A stretch of 64,000 nucleotides of DNA from Rikenellaceae bacterium (GTDB taxonomy: Bacteria > Bacteroidota > Bacteroidia > Bacteroidales > Rikenellaceae): NCBI GenBank assembly GCA_015060015.1, contig SUZG01000005.1:52875-116874 (forward strand), given 5' to 3'. The position numbers and the translations under genes were made by a program. Under the pieces are notes generated by a model. That model ran no database searches. It was not told the origin of the DNA and was given only the letters and a program-made list of their open reading frames with translations. Shown in pieces: positions 50,282-58,987 of this stretch. Within the stretch, counting starts at the first letter, position 1; the number at the start of each line of letters is the position of its first letter.

Positions 50282-51250
50282 ATGTCGCTGATTGACGAGA
50301 AAATATTTTCCATCGGCAATGACGAGGAGTTTGAGGCTGTGGCGTTGGAGTTGTTCCGGTGGCAGGCCGAGAGGTGTATGCCCTATCGTCAATATATCGA
50401 GCTACTGGGTATCGACCCGCAAAGTGTCAAAAGCATAGAGCAGATTCCGTTTCTGCCGATTGAGCTGTTCAAGACGCACGACATATATTGCGGTGACACA
50501 ACGCCCGAAAAGGTCTTCACATCGAGTAGCACAACGGGACAGACTCCCTCACGCCACCTGATGCAGAGCCTTTCTCATTACGAACGCACCTTCACAGCCG
50601 CCTTCGAGCAGTTCTATGGTGCGACGGAGGGTTGGAGCATATACGGACTTCTGCCCAACTACCTGCAACGCGAGGGCTCGTCGCTGGTCTATATGGTGGA
50701 CAGGCTGCTTGCTCGTTGTGGTTCGGGAGGTTTCTACCTTGATGACTACGACAAGTTGCTGGCCGATATGGCCGCCGACACAAAGCCGAAGATATTGCTC
50801 GGCGTGAGCTATGCCCTATGGGATTTGGCCGAGAGATATGCTCCGAAGCTGCAACAGACTATTGTTATGGAGACCGGTGGAATGAAGGGGCACCGTGAAG
50901 AGTTGCCCAAGGAGGAGTTTCACAAAATTCTGACCGAGGCCTTCGGCGTAGAGGCCATCCACTCGGAGTATGGTATGGCCGAACTGACTTCGCAAGCATA
51001 CTCTGCCGGCAGAGGTGTCTTTCTGTCGCCCAAGTGGATGCGAGTGCTTACGCGTGATGTAAATAACCCGATGAAGATTCTGCCCGCAGGCAAGCGAGGT
51101 GCTATAAACATCATCGACTTGGCGAACATCTCATCGTGTGCCTTTATCGCCACGCAAGATGTAGGTCGCACCCTTGCCGACGGCTCGTTTATGATTGAGG
51201 GCCGACTGACGGGTGCCGACATAAGAGGTTGTAATCTTTTAGTACAATAA
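50282..51250 (+). CDS. LuxE-like acyl-protein synthetase/ANL-type enzyme
   Basis: IPFLPIELFKTHDIY, VFTSSSTTGQTPSRH, VMETGGMKGHREELPKEEFH, HSEYGMAELTSQAY. Confidence 0.88.
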   Translation: MSLIDEKIFSIGNDEEFEAVALELFRWQAERCMPYRQYIELLGIDPQSVKSIEQIPFLPIELFKTHDIYCGDTTPEKVFTSSSTTGQTPSRHLMQSLSHYERTFTAAFEQFYGATEGWSIYGLLPNYLQREGSSLVYMVDRLLARCGSGGFYLDDYDKLLADMAADTKPKILLGVSYALWDLAERYAPKLQQTIVMETGGMKGHREELPKEEFHKILTEAFGVEAIHSEYGMAELTSQAYSAGRGVFLSPKWMRVLTRDVNNPMKILPAGKRGAINIIDLANISSCAFIATQDVGRTLADGSFMIEGRLTGADIRGCNLLVQ

Positions 51251-51253
51251 CCA

Positions 51254-51904
51254 ATGAAGAGAGTTGCATTTGTTCCTATCCGCCTCAACAGCCAACGCGT
51301 CGTGGGCAAGAACCTGCGAGAGCTGGGAGGCCGTCCGCTGCTGACGCACATCCTGAATGCTCTGGCTGCGGCAAAAAATATTGACGAGGTCTATGTCTAT
51401 TGCAGCACTCCCGCAATCGAGGAGTATCTTCCCGAAGGTGTGAAGTTCCTGCAACGCGATGCACGACTCGACTCAAACGAGACTCTGGGAGCAGAGATTT
51501 ATGATGCCTTCACAAGTGAGGTTGATGCCGACATATATATTCTGGCACACACCACATCGCCCTTCATCCGCACCGCAACCATCGAGGAGGCAATCCAAAA
51601 GGTGGAGTGCGAAAGCTACGACTCGGCTTTCAGTGCAAAGAAGGAGCAGAGTTTTGCGTGGTACGAAGGTCAGCCGCTGAATTATTCGCTGTCGCATATT
51701 CCACGCACGCAGGATTTGGAGGCTGTATATATCGAGACATCGGCATTCTTCATCTTCCGCCGCGAGGTATGGCGTGAGCAGCATCGCCGCATAGGCGACA
51801 AGCCCTATATTGCCGTCACCGACCGCATAGAGAGCATAGATATTGACAATCCCGACGATTTTCTTTTAGCCGAGGCTATCGCCAAGGCGGGGTTGAACAA
51901 GTAA
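51254..51904 (+). CDS. Cytidylyltransferase family protein (NeuA/KdsB/Pse-like)
   Basis: VAFVPIRLNSQRVVGKNLRELGGRPLLTHILNAL; DADIYILAHTTSPFIRTATIEEAI. Confidence 0.9.
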   Translation: MKRVAFVPIRLNSQRVVGKNLRELGGRPLLTHILNALAAAKNIDEVYVYCSTPAIEEYLPEGVKFLQRDARLDSNETLGAEIYDAFTSEVDADIYILAHTTSPFIRTATIEEAIQKVECESYDSAFSAKKEQSFAWYEGQPLNYSLSHIPRTQDLEAVYIETSAFFIFRREVWREQHRRIGDKPYIAVTDRIESIDIDNPDDFLLAEAIAKAGLNK

Positions 51905-51924
51905 TTGAATAGGCAGATAAGATA

Positions 51925-51951
51925 AAAGGGGGCTTGCGGCCTCCTTTTTCT
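51925..51951. terminator. Intrinsic terminator
   Basis: aaaagggggcttgcggcctcctttttc. Confidence 0.65.
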
Positions 51952-51952
51952 G

Positions 51953-52882
51953 TTACATCCCTTTGTGAGCAATATTCCACGCTAACCAGTTATACGCCGC
52001 CAGCAACGAAGGACGCATAAACCGAGGCAGCGAGTTGAGTACCCGCACCTTCCATAATGCCCGTCGTGAGAGGCGTGTATATGAGAAAAACTTCGCCGCA
52101 CGGGCCGCCGCAGCCGTTCCTCCCTTGACACTCTCCACAAGAGCCTTGCCCAGAGCCACGCGAGCTATATACTCGTTACTCAAATCACTCTCCGCAGAGT
52201 CATACAGCTCCTCAAACGAGAAACGGGTCTGCTCCGCACGATAGATAGAGGCAGAACGATTGGACGCCGCACGCGAGTAGATAGCCATCTTCTTTGGCGA
52301 GAAGGCGATATCTGACTGGCGGGCAATCTTCGTCCACAGGTATTGATCCTCTCCGAGTCGCATACCTTCGGGGAAACCGCCCAGCGACAATACCAAATCA
52401 CGATCCAGCACCGCCGTAGAGGGGATAATGACATAGCGGCTCATAGCCTCGGCAAAAAAATCCACTATGCCGGCATCGGCAGGCGTATCGGCCGCCACGC
52501 GTTCATCGCCCTGCTCTACATAGAAAGCCGTAGAGTATGCTCCGCACGAGGGATATTGATCCATAAGTGACACTATCGTAGAGAGGAAATCGCTGCACCA
52601 CGCATCATCTCCATCCAGCAGAGCCACCCACTCAGAATTCGCCGCCTCAATACCCACATTGCGAGCAACACTCACGCCCTTGTTCTCCTGACGTATCAGA
52701 CGAATGAGTGGCGACTCTATGGCGGCAACGATATCGCCACTGCCATCCGTAGAGCCGTCATCCACAACGATAATCTCGCGAGGCAAAAGGCTCTGTCCCA
52801 GCACCGACGATATGGCACGCGACACCTCGCCCGCCTTGTTATAGAGGGGTATCACAACCGATATGTCACAACTCTGTGTCAT
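51953..52882 (-). CDS. Glycosyltransferase family 2
   Basis: ISVVIPLYNKAGEVSRAISSVLGQSLLPREIIVVDDGSTDGSGDIV; WVALLDGDDAW; start at 52882. Confidence 0.95.
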   Translation of the reverse strand: MTQSCDISVVIPLYNKAGEVSRAISSVLGQSLLPREIIVVDDGSTDGSGDIVAAIESPLIRLIRQENKGVSVARNVGIEAANSEWVALLDGDDAWCSDFLSTIVSLMDQYPSCGAYSTAFYVEQGDERVAADTPADAGIVDFFAEAMSRYVIIPSTAVLDRDLVLSLGGFPEGMRLGEDQYLWTKIARQSDIAFSPKKMAIYSRAASNRSASIYRAEQTRFSFEELYDSAESDLSNEYIARVALGKALVESVKGGTAAAARAAKFFSYTRLSRRALWKVRVLNSLPRFMRPSLLAAYNWLAWNIAHKGM

Positions 52883-52939
52883 ATAATTGCAAATGTAACT
52901 ATATTTTATTAGTTTTGCAATAGTGTAAAATTCAATACA

Positions 52940-53830
52940 ATGCGATTTACCGAGAAAATCATAAAGGCTATACGCGATTCGTTTGATACGCTGCTCTTCT
53001 TCGCCACAATGGCTGTGAAGGAGGATTTCTGCAACCATATCAAGCGTGCCGGAGCCATCGACAAGCACCCCGACGGCAAGATGCTGATACTCGGCAACGG
53101 ACCCTCACTGCGAGAACAGATGCCCCGACTTATCGAGGCGAAGGCGTGGCAAAAGGGCGATATTATGGCTGTAAATTTCTTCGCTACAAGTGAGGAGTTT
53201 ACTGTTTTGAAGCCTAAATATTATGTCCTGTCCGACCCGCAATTCTTCCGCGAGGCGGGATGCAGCGACCGCGTGAGAGATATGTATAAAGCTCTGGCCG
53301 AGAAGGTTAGCTGGTCAATGATTCTCTATGTACAGTACTATAATCCCGAAAAATTTGATTACGCCAAAGCCGTGGGCGACAACCCCAATATCCGCATCGT
53401 GAGATTTCACACGACACTGTTTCGCGGATTTCGCAATGTGGAGTTCTGGTGCTATCGCCGAGGTCTGGGGTCGGGTAATTTCGGCACTGTGGTACAGAAT
53501 GGCGAGTTTATAGCTATGCAGCTCGGCTATCGCACCATCGAGCTTTATGGCGTGGACCACACGCTGTTGGAGGGCTTGATGGTGGATGACAATAACCGCC
53601 TGTGCCGCACGCAGAGCCACTACTACGACTCTTCGCCCGCCGAGCCGAAGCCTATATTCGTGAACGCCACCAACCCACCACGCCCCTACACTATGGCCTC
53701 CTATCTGGCAGAGACCGCCGAGCTGTTCCGTGGCCACGAGGTGCTGGCCGAGTATGCCCGTACGGAAGGCATCCGAATAATAAACCGCACCAAAGGCTCA
53801 ATGATTGACGCCTACGAAAGAGAAGCATAA
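52940..53830 (+). CDS. GT42/DUF115-like putative glycosyltransferase
   Basis: KMLILGNGPSLREQ, RGLGSGNFGTVVQNGEFIAMQLGYRTIELYGVDHTLLEG; resembles the sialyltransferase/MptE-like fold signature. Confidence 0.65.
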   Translation: MRFTEKIIKAIRDSFDTLLFFATMAVKEDFCNHIKRAGAIDKHPDGKMLILGNGPSLREQMPRLIEAKAWQKGDIMAVNFFATSEEFTVLKPKYYVLSDPQFFREAGCSDRVRDMYKALAEKVSWSMILYVQYYNPEKFDYAKAVGDNPNIRIVRFHTTLFRGFRNVEFWCYRRGLGSGNFGTVVQNGEFIAMQLGYRTIELYGVDHTLLEGLMVDDNNRLCRTQSHYYDSSPAEPKPIFVNATNPPRPYTMASYLAETAELFRGHEVLAEYARTEGIRIINRTKGSMIDAYEREA

Positions 53831-53864
53831 AAAAAGGAGTATCAACTGATACTCCTTTTAATTT
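53830..53864 (+). terminator. Intrinsic terminator
   Basis: aaaaaaggagtatcaactgatactccttttaa. Confidence 0.8.
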
Positions 53865-53892
53865 CGGAATTATATAGTTTAATTTTGATAAA

Positions 53893-54325
53893 CGAGCCGC
53901 AAACGGGACTTGAAACTCGTGCAAGCACGAGTACTTCATTTTTACATTCCCTCTAACTCCCTTTGGGAAACTGCAAGAGTTTCCCTTGTCTGCTCCCGTT
54001 CGGCATAGTGTGCAAGCACACTCTGCACTCGCTTACTCGCAGCCTTGCAAAAGGAGGACTATAAATGCAAAAAGGTCACGGGTTGTACCGTAACCTTCAA
54101 AACTTTAAGCCAACCCCTCTTGGCACTCTCCGACGAGCCGCAAACGGGACTTGAAACTCGTGCAAGCACGAGTGCTTTATATCCACATTCCTCCCAACCC
54201 TCCTTTGCAAAAGGAGGGCTATAAATGCAAAAAGGTCACGGGTTGTACCGTAACCTTCAGAACTTTAAGCCAACCACTCTTGGCACTCTCCGACGAGCCG
54301 CAAACGGGACTTGAACCCGTGACCT
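53893..54325. repeat. Repeated tRNA-Thr 3'-end plus terminator segments (three copies of the tRNA tail)
   Basis: cgagccgcaaacgggacttgaa at 53893, 54134 and 54294 (the last is the real tRNA); aaaggtcacgggttgtaccgtaacctt terminator in two copies. Confidence 0.93.
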
Positions 54326-54368
54326 TTTCATTACGAGTGAAACGCTCTACCAACTGAGCTATTGCGGC
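54296..54368 (-). tRNA. tRNA-Thr (CGT)
   Basis: Reverse complement GCCGCAATAGCTCAGTTGGTAGAGCGTTTCACTCGTAATGAAAAGGTCACGGGTTCAAGTCCCGTTTGCGGC; anticodon loop CTCGTAA. Confidence 0.95.
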
Positions 54369-54559
54369 AACACCCTCACGACCAGATAATTACACACAGC
54401 AAAGTTTGAAATTACAATCTATGGTAACACATTTGGTAACACAAAATCAAGAATCTGCTGGTTATACAATATAATATATTTCGTTGCTCTTGCACTGCAA
54501 GAACTCACAAGCAGTGGTAAGTCTTAGTAATATTTAACTATTATAGATAAATAGGGGTA

Positions 54560-55411
54560 TTATTTCCTCTTATTCATCTTTTCGATATAGCCATTTACAA
54601 CCTCTAATCCAGCGTTACAATATTCGGCATTGCCGCCGTTTCGCAGTTCGGTTTCCAACAAAGTTTTTGCTTCACGCAGCAATTTTAGCGACATTTCATC
54701 ATCTCCTTTTGCGTAGTACACTTCGGCTTTTCGTGTTGCGATTAGTGCTTGTGTAGGTTTACTTGGATTGGGTTCAACAACGGCAAACCATCTATCTATC
54801 AAAGTGAGCATATCATCGTGACGGTCTGTTACGTGATATAAAGTTCGTAGCATGCGATAGGAGTACTCAAAATAAGTTGTAGCCGTTTCATTATCAGGAT
54901 TCAGAACAACTAATTGAGCCTCAAAAATCATAAAATCAAACTCCAGCGCTTCTATCATCAGTGCCTGGGCTTCGGCCTCTGGCAACGCTTCGTATGCAAG
55001 GTAGCCGAGCACCTCATCATGAAACCTGAAACGCACTATGGAATGCGACAATGCAATATTTATATTGGCTTGATTCTCGCGGTAAAAATTCAGAGCCTCT
55101 ACAACTTTATCCTCGTTACATAAATGCACGAACTTATGCCAAGCCTCATCAGCCTCGCGATATGTATCTTTCATCACTTTGGCGGCCTGTTCAAGAGAAG
55201 CCCCCTCCTGGTCGGCATATATCTGGCTTGCTGTATCATATTTCGAAGAACTATCGCCCATTAAGGCCAAGTTCATACTATCGAGTTGCAACATCAACTC
55301 CACACTCTCATTTTTCGGCTCAATCGGCCATTGGGTTGTTTCATTTTGATTGTTTCTTGCGCCACAAGCCGCTAAGATCAAGAAGACAAATACATAAGCA
55401 AGTTTTTTCAT
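54560..55411 (-). CDS. Lipoprotein of unknown function
   Basis: Lipobox VFLILAAC; helical body. Confidence 0.75.
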   Translation of the reverse strand: MKKLAYVFVFLILAACGARNNQNETTQWPIEPKNESVELMLQLDSMNLALMGDSSSKYDTASQIYADQEGASLEQAAKVMKDTYREADEAWHKFVHLCNEDKVVEALNFYRENQANINIALSHSIVRFRFHDEVLGYLAYEALPEAEAQALMIEALEFDFMIFEAQLVVLNPDNETATTYFEYSYRMLRTLYHVTDRHDDMLTLIDRWFAVVEPNPSKPTQALIATRKAEVYYAKGDDEMSLKLLREAKTLLETELRNGGNAEYCNAGLEVVNGYIEKMNKRK

Positions 55412-55430
55412 GGTTGCAATGTTTAATTGT

Positions 55431-57206
55431 TTAATATAGTATAATCTCTTTCCCGTAAAAATGTATGTATGCCGAATCGATAACCATATCCATCTTCTCC
55501 TCCGTATTATAGTGGCGTATAAGTTTGCCTGCTGGCGTATGGCTTAATGAATCAGGGTAATAAAACGAAGTGATGTTATGCGATTTTGCAAAGACTATTC
55601 GGTCGGCATCGTCTGCTCTATTACCACATTTTAGAGTTATGGACTTCCTATTAAAATCCACTTTGATATTTTCGCTATCCATATGCGAAAATGGCAAATA
55701 TTCTTTTAATTCAAGTCCTATGGAGGTAATGTCATAAACCCATCGTTGGGATGAATCGTCACTCGGATTATAAAAATTATCTACAATAAGTTCATCTTTG
55801 CCATCGAAGTCGATATCTACAAACTGAAATGGATCATGATTCGATAAGAATTGTTGTTTATCATCGCTTTCAAACTTGTAGTCTATGTGATAAACGGCGT
55901 TATTGGGATGAGTCGTAACACCCTCGCCATATATCAAATCACACATTGTGATATTAGAAAAATACTCTTCCTGTAAAACATAAAACTTCTTACCCAATGA
56001 TTTGTTGTTAAAATGAATTAAAACCCCACCCGAAGCAGAGGCTTCATCATCATATTGCAACCAAAGCATCGTAATCTCATATCCCTCTAAAAGATGGTCA
56101 TATTTGAAATATACCTTATGGTTTTTATCTAAATATAGGCCTTCTGATTTAGCTACCCTATTAAGACTTTCCACCCAAGGTTTGTCTCCTTCTGCGATTA
56201 CATATTCCTTCTGTTCTGCATTTGGAGTTTCCGACTTTTCCCTCTTCGATGCAGGCTTGTCATTTGCACTATCGTCATTATCAAAGTGTTTGTCATATGC
56301 TGATTCATTAACGGAACTCTTATTTACCAAAACATTCTTGGGTTTATATGTCCTTACGACACTCCCCTCTCGTTCTTCGATTTTGTATAATGTGTAGCCA
56401 TTCCCATATTCATTTTTGCGATAATATTTTCTTGTATCATCTTCGGCGCCTCCAATACCTATGGTTATAATTTCGTCTTCACCGATATACGACCACATAT
56501 CTATTTCATTGAATGGCTCCTGATGTGTAATTTGATATAATGCTCCTTGTTCGTAATTCAAATCACAGCCTCCTTCACGAACTAAAAATTGATACGCATG
56601 AGTTCGCCGTTGTCCCTGCGCCCACATCGTAAGCACTAAATACTTTCGGTTATTTAAGAAAAAGAATGGGAGATCATCCTCTCGCAAATTTTTGAGTTCC
56701 GCATTTGGATATTCCAACTCATACAGATACGATGGATCGAATTTTTTATTATCCGAATCAAGCCCAATATTACCAGGAAGAAAAAACATACTATGAACAA
56801 TCGAAAAAGAGTCATTCTTCGATCTAAAATTCAATATGGCTTTGCCGATAATCCTGTTCATATAGCCGACATATTCGGGCTGCCAAAATGCCGACACCTG
56901 ATAGCCCGCAATAGGATTGGTAAATACAATGCGAATCAGTGAGTCTTGTGGCGATGAAGCAAACTCCTTCTGCGACGCAACTAATTTATAGTATTGCAGC
57001 ACTTCCTCCAAAGAATCCACCTTGTAATAGTTACGACGCATTATGGAGTCTGTGATCCGTTCTGCATTTTTCGCCAAATAAGTCTGCATTTGCTCTTGAT
57101 ATTGTTCTCGATATTCTGCTCGTATTTTTGCTCGATATCTTAATGTCGACTCTGGCCCACACGACACAACAATAATAAGGCTAAGTATAGGTAATAGATA
57201 TTTCAT
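55431..57206 (-). CDS. Lipoprotein of unknown function with FG-GAP/VCBS-like acidic segment
   Basis: Lipobox SLIIVVSC; FVDIDFDGKDELIVDN segment. Confidence 0.7.
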   Translation of the reverse strand: MKYLLPILSLIIVVSCGPESTLRYRAKIRAEYREQYQEQMQTYLAKNAERITDSIMRRNYYKVDSLEEVLQYYKLVASQKEFASSPQDSLIRIVFTNPIAGYQVSAFWQPEYVGYMNRIIGKAILNFRSKNDSFSIVHSMFFLPGNIGLDSDNKKFDPSYLYELEYPNAELKNLREDDLPFFFLNNRKYLVLTMWAQGQRRTHAYQFLVREGGCDLNYEQGALYQITHQEPFNEIDMWSYIGEDEIITIGIGGAEDDTRKYYRKNEYGNGYTLYKIEEREGSVVRTYKPKNVLVNKSSVNESAYDKHFDNDDSANDKPASKREKSETPNAEQKEYVIAEGDKPWVESLNRVAKSEGLYLDKNHKVYFKYDHLLEGYEITMLWLQYDDEASASGGVLIHFNNKSLGKKFYVLQEEYFSNITMCDLIYGEGVTTHPNNAVYHIDYKFESDDKQQFLSNHDPFQFVDIDFDGKDELIVDNFYNPSDDSSQRWVYDITSIGLELKEYLPFSHMDSENIKVDFNRKSITLKCGNRADDADRIVFAKSHNITSFYYPDSLSHTPAGKLIRHYNTEEKMDMVIDSAYIHFYGKEIILY

Positions 57207-57318
57207 GGTTATAATAATTTATTTCTTTTTTACTTTTTCTTCAATTCTCTGTCATTACAAGTAACAAGTCTGTTACGATGATGATTATTGAATTGGCAGA
57301 AATTTATATCGTCAAGAA

Positions 57319-58080
57319 TTAAATTGTCGCTGTAAATATTGGTTTTGAATTGGTTATATCATTCTGCAAACAATCTATGAGTTTGTCGATTCCTTTAGTG
57401 GCAACATCTTTTATAATTGTATAACCATCTAATTCTGTATTGGGGTCAATTATATAGCGAGGAATATCCGTGCGAGCCTTGCGAATCAATGTAGACGCAG
57501 GAAAAACTTGCAAAGATGTGCCAATAATGACAAAAATATCAGCAGACTTGATAACTCCTGCTACTTTATCTTGTTCAGTCAAGAACTCTCCAAACATTGT
57601 TATGTATGGTCGCAACTGAGAACCATCTGCGGCTTTATCTCCCCATTTTATAGGTTTTCCCAAAGGATAAGTTTGAATACAATCAAGAGATAGTCTATTA
57701 TCCGATGATGTCACTTTTGTAAGTTCGCCGTGCAAATGTATTACATTCGTGCTACCTGCACGCTCGTGTAAATTATCTACATTTTGAGTAATGACGGATA
57801 CATCAGCCCATTTTTCCAACTCTGCAATCATTCGATGAGCGTGATTCGGCTCTGCTTCCAAACACGCGTAGCGGTATTCATTCACAAGGACAAGAACGGT
57901 TTGTGGGTCTTCGTAAAATTTTCCAACGCTCAATTGTGATGATTCATTATTATATATACCATTATCGCCACGATAAATAGGCATACCGCTCTCTGCACTA
58001 ATGCCTGCACCTGTAAAGAATACAATATGTTTATCGGAACGGCGCCTCCACACATTTAGATGTTTATATTTCGTCTGCAT
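57319..58080 (-). CDS. Sir2-family NAD-dependent protein deacylase
   Basis: IVFFTGAGISAESGMPIYRG, VITQNVDNLHERAGSTNVIHLHGEL, FVIIGTSLQVFPASTLI; no Zn-binding Cys4 apparent. Confidence 0.92.
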   Translation of the reverse strand: MQTKYKHLNVWRRRSDKHIVFFTGAGISAESGMPIYRGDNGIYNNESSQLSVGKFYEDPQTVLVLVNEYRYACLEAEPNHAHRMIAELEKWADVSVITQNVDNLHERAGSTNVIHLHGELTKVTSSDNRLSLDCIQTYPLGKPIKWGDKAADGSQLRPYITMFGEFLTEQDKVAGVIKSADIFVIIGTSLQVFPASTLIRKARTDIPRYIIDPNTELDGYTIIKDVATKGIDKLIDCLQNDITNSKPIFTATI

Positions 58081-58149
58081 AATAGTCTGTGGTACTAATT
58101 GTCATATTTACTTTTTCTTCAATTCTCTACCGTCGAAGCGGTTGATTAT

Positions 58150-58965
58150 CTATATTGTATCTTTGGGTGTAAAATATCCTTTGTATCGTTCATCAACAGC
58201 CATTTTCTTCAAGCCAAGCAATGCGATACAATCGGGATTATCGGGTACAAAGGCGGTACAAGTTTCCGATTCATTAAAGCGTCTGCAATATAGATATATA
58301 TCATCACAATCGCCGACAATATGAAGCGTGGGGTGAGTCGCATGAATCTTGGAAAGAACATTTTGTACCACATCATCTTCCCAAGCATAAAGCCACTCTG
58401 AGTTGACAAGTTTCCCTTCGGCTATTGTGGACAGCTCAATTCCATAATGGAACCGCCCACTGCAGGTGCGATTACCTCGCGTATCGCAATGTATATCCAC
58501 GATGTGAATTGGCTCAGTTAGATATATATCCAACCCTATACCCAAGGCAATGGCTATCGGCTTAAAGACCATTGATACCGAAGCAACTTCATTAATGTGC
58601 TCGATGCTATCACTCAGTGCTTTTATTTCGCTGTTTGTTGATGTAGGCGAGATTGTTGTGTATATATTTAGTCTTTCACCGTTAAAGTGTCGTGATATCA
58701 TTCCTTTGACCAAAGCCTCCACGCCTCTAAAATCGGCTAAAACATCTTCTTTGATAGGCCAAATAACTCTTTGGCAATTGTCGCAAAATCCTCTGTTACT
58801 GATGCTATATATCTCTTTTTTATCTTGCGTAATAACACATACGCAGGAATCTTTTATCACAATTTCCCCATTTTCTTTAAGTATATAACTATGTCTATCT
58901 CCCAATTGCAGCATAACAGGTTGTGCTGTTTGTGCAAAACATCTTGTGAATTTGTCTAACTTCAT
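58150..58965 (-). CDS. Degenerate MreB/actin-like protein
   Basis: WPIKEDVLADFRGVEALVKGMI resembles MreB RPMKDGVIADFxVTExML; FKPIAIALGIGLDI...IHIVDIHCDTRGN resembles EEPMAAAIGAGLPV...MVVDIGGGTTEV. Confidence 0.65.
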   Translation of the reverse strand: MKLDKFTRCFAQTAQPVMLQLGDRHSYILKENGEIVIKDSCVCVITQDKKEIYSISNRGFCDNCQRVIWPIKEDVLADFRGVEALVKGMISRHFNGERLNIYTTISPTSTNSEIKALSDSIEHINEVASVSMVFKPIAIALGIGLDIYLTEPIHIVDIHCDTRGNRTCSGRFHYGIELSTIAEGKLVNSEWLYAWEDDVVQNVLSKIHATHPTLHIVGDCDDIYLYCRRFNESETCTAFVPDNPDCIALLGLKKMAVDERYKGYFTPKDTI

Positions 58966-58987
58966 ACTTTAGATATTGTCATATTTG

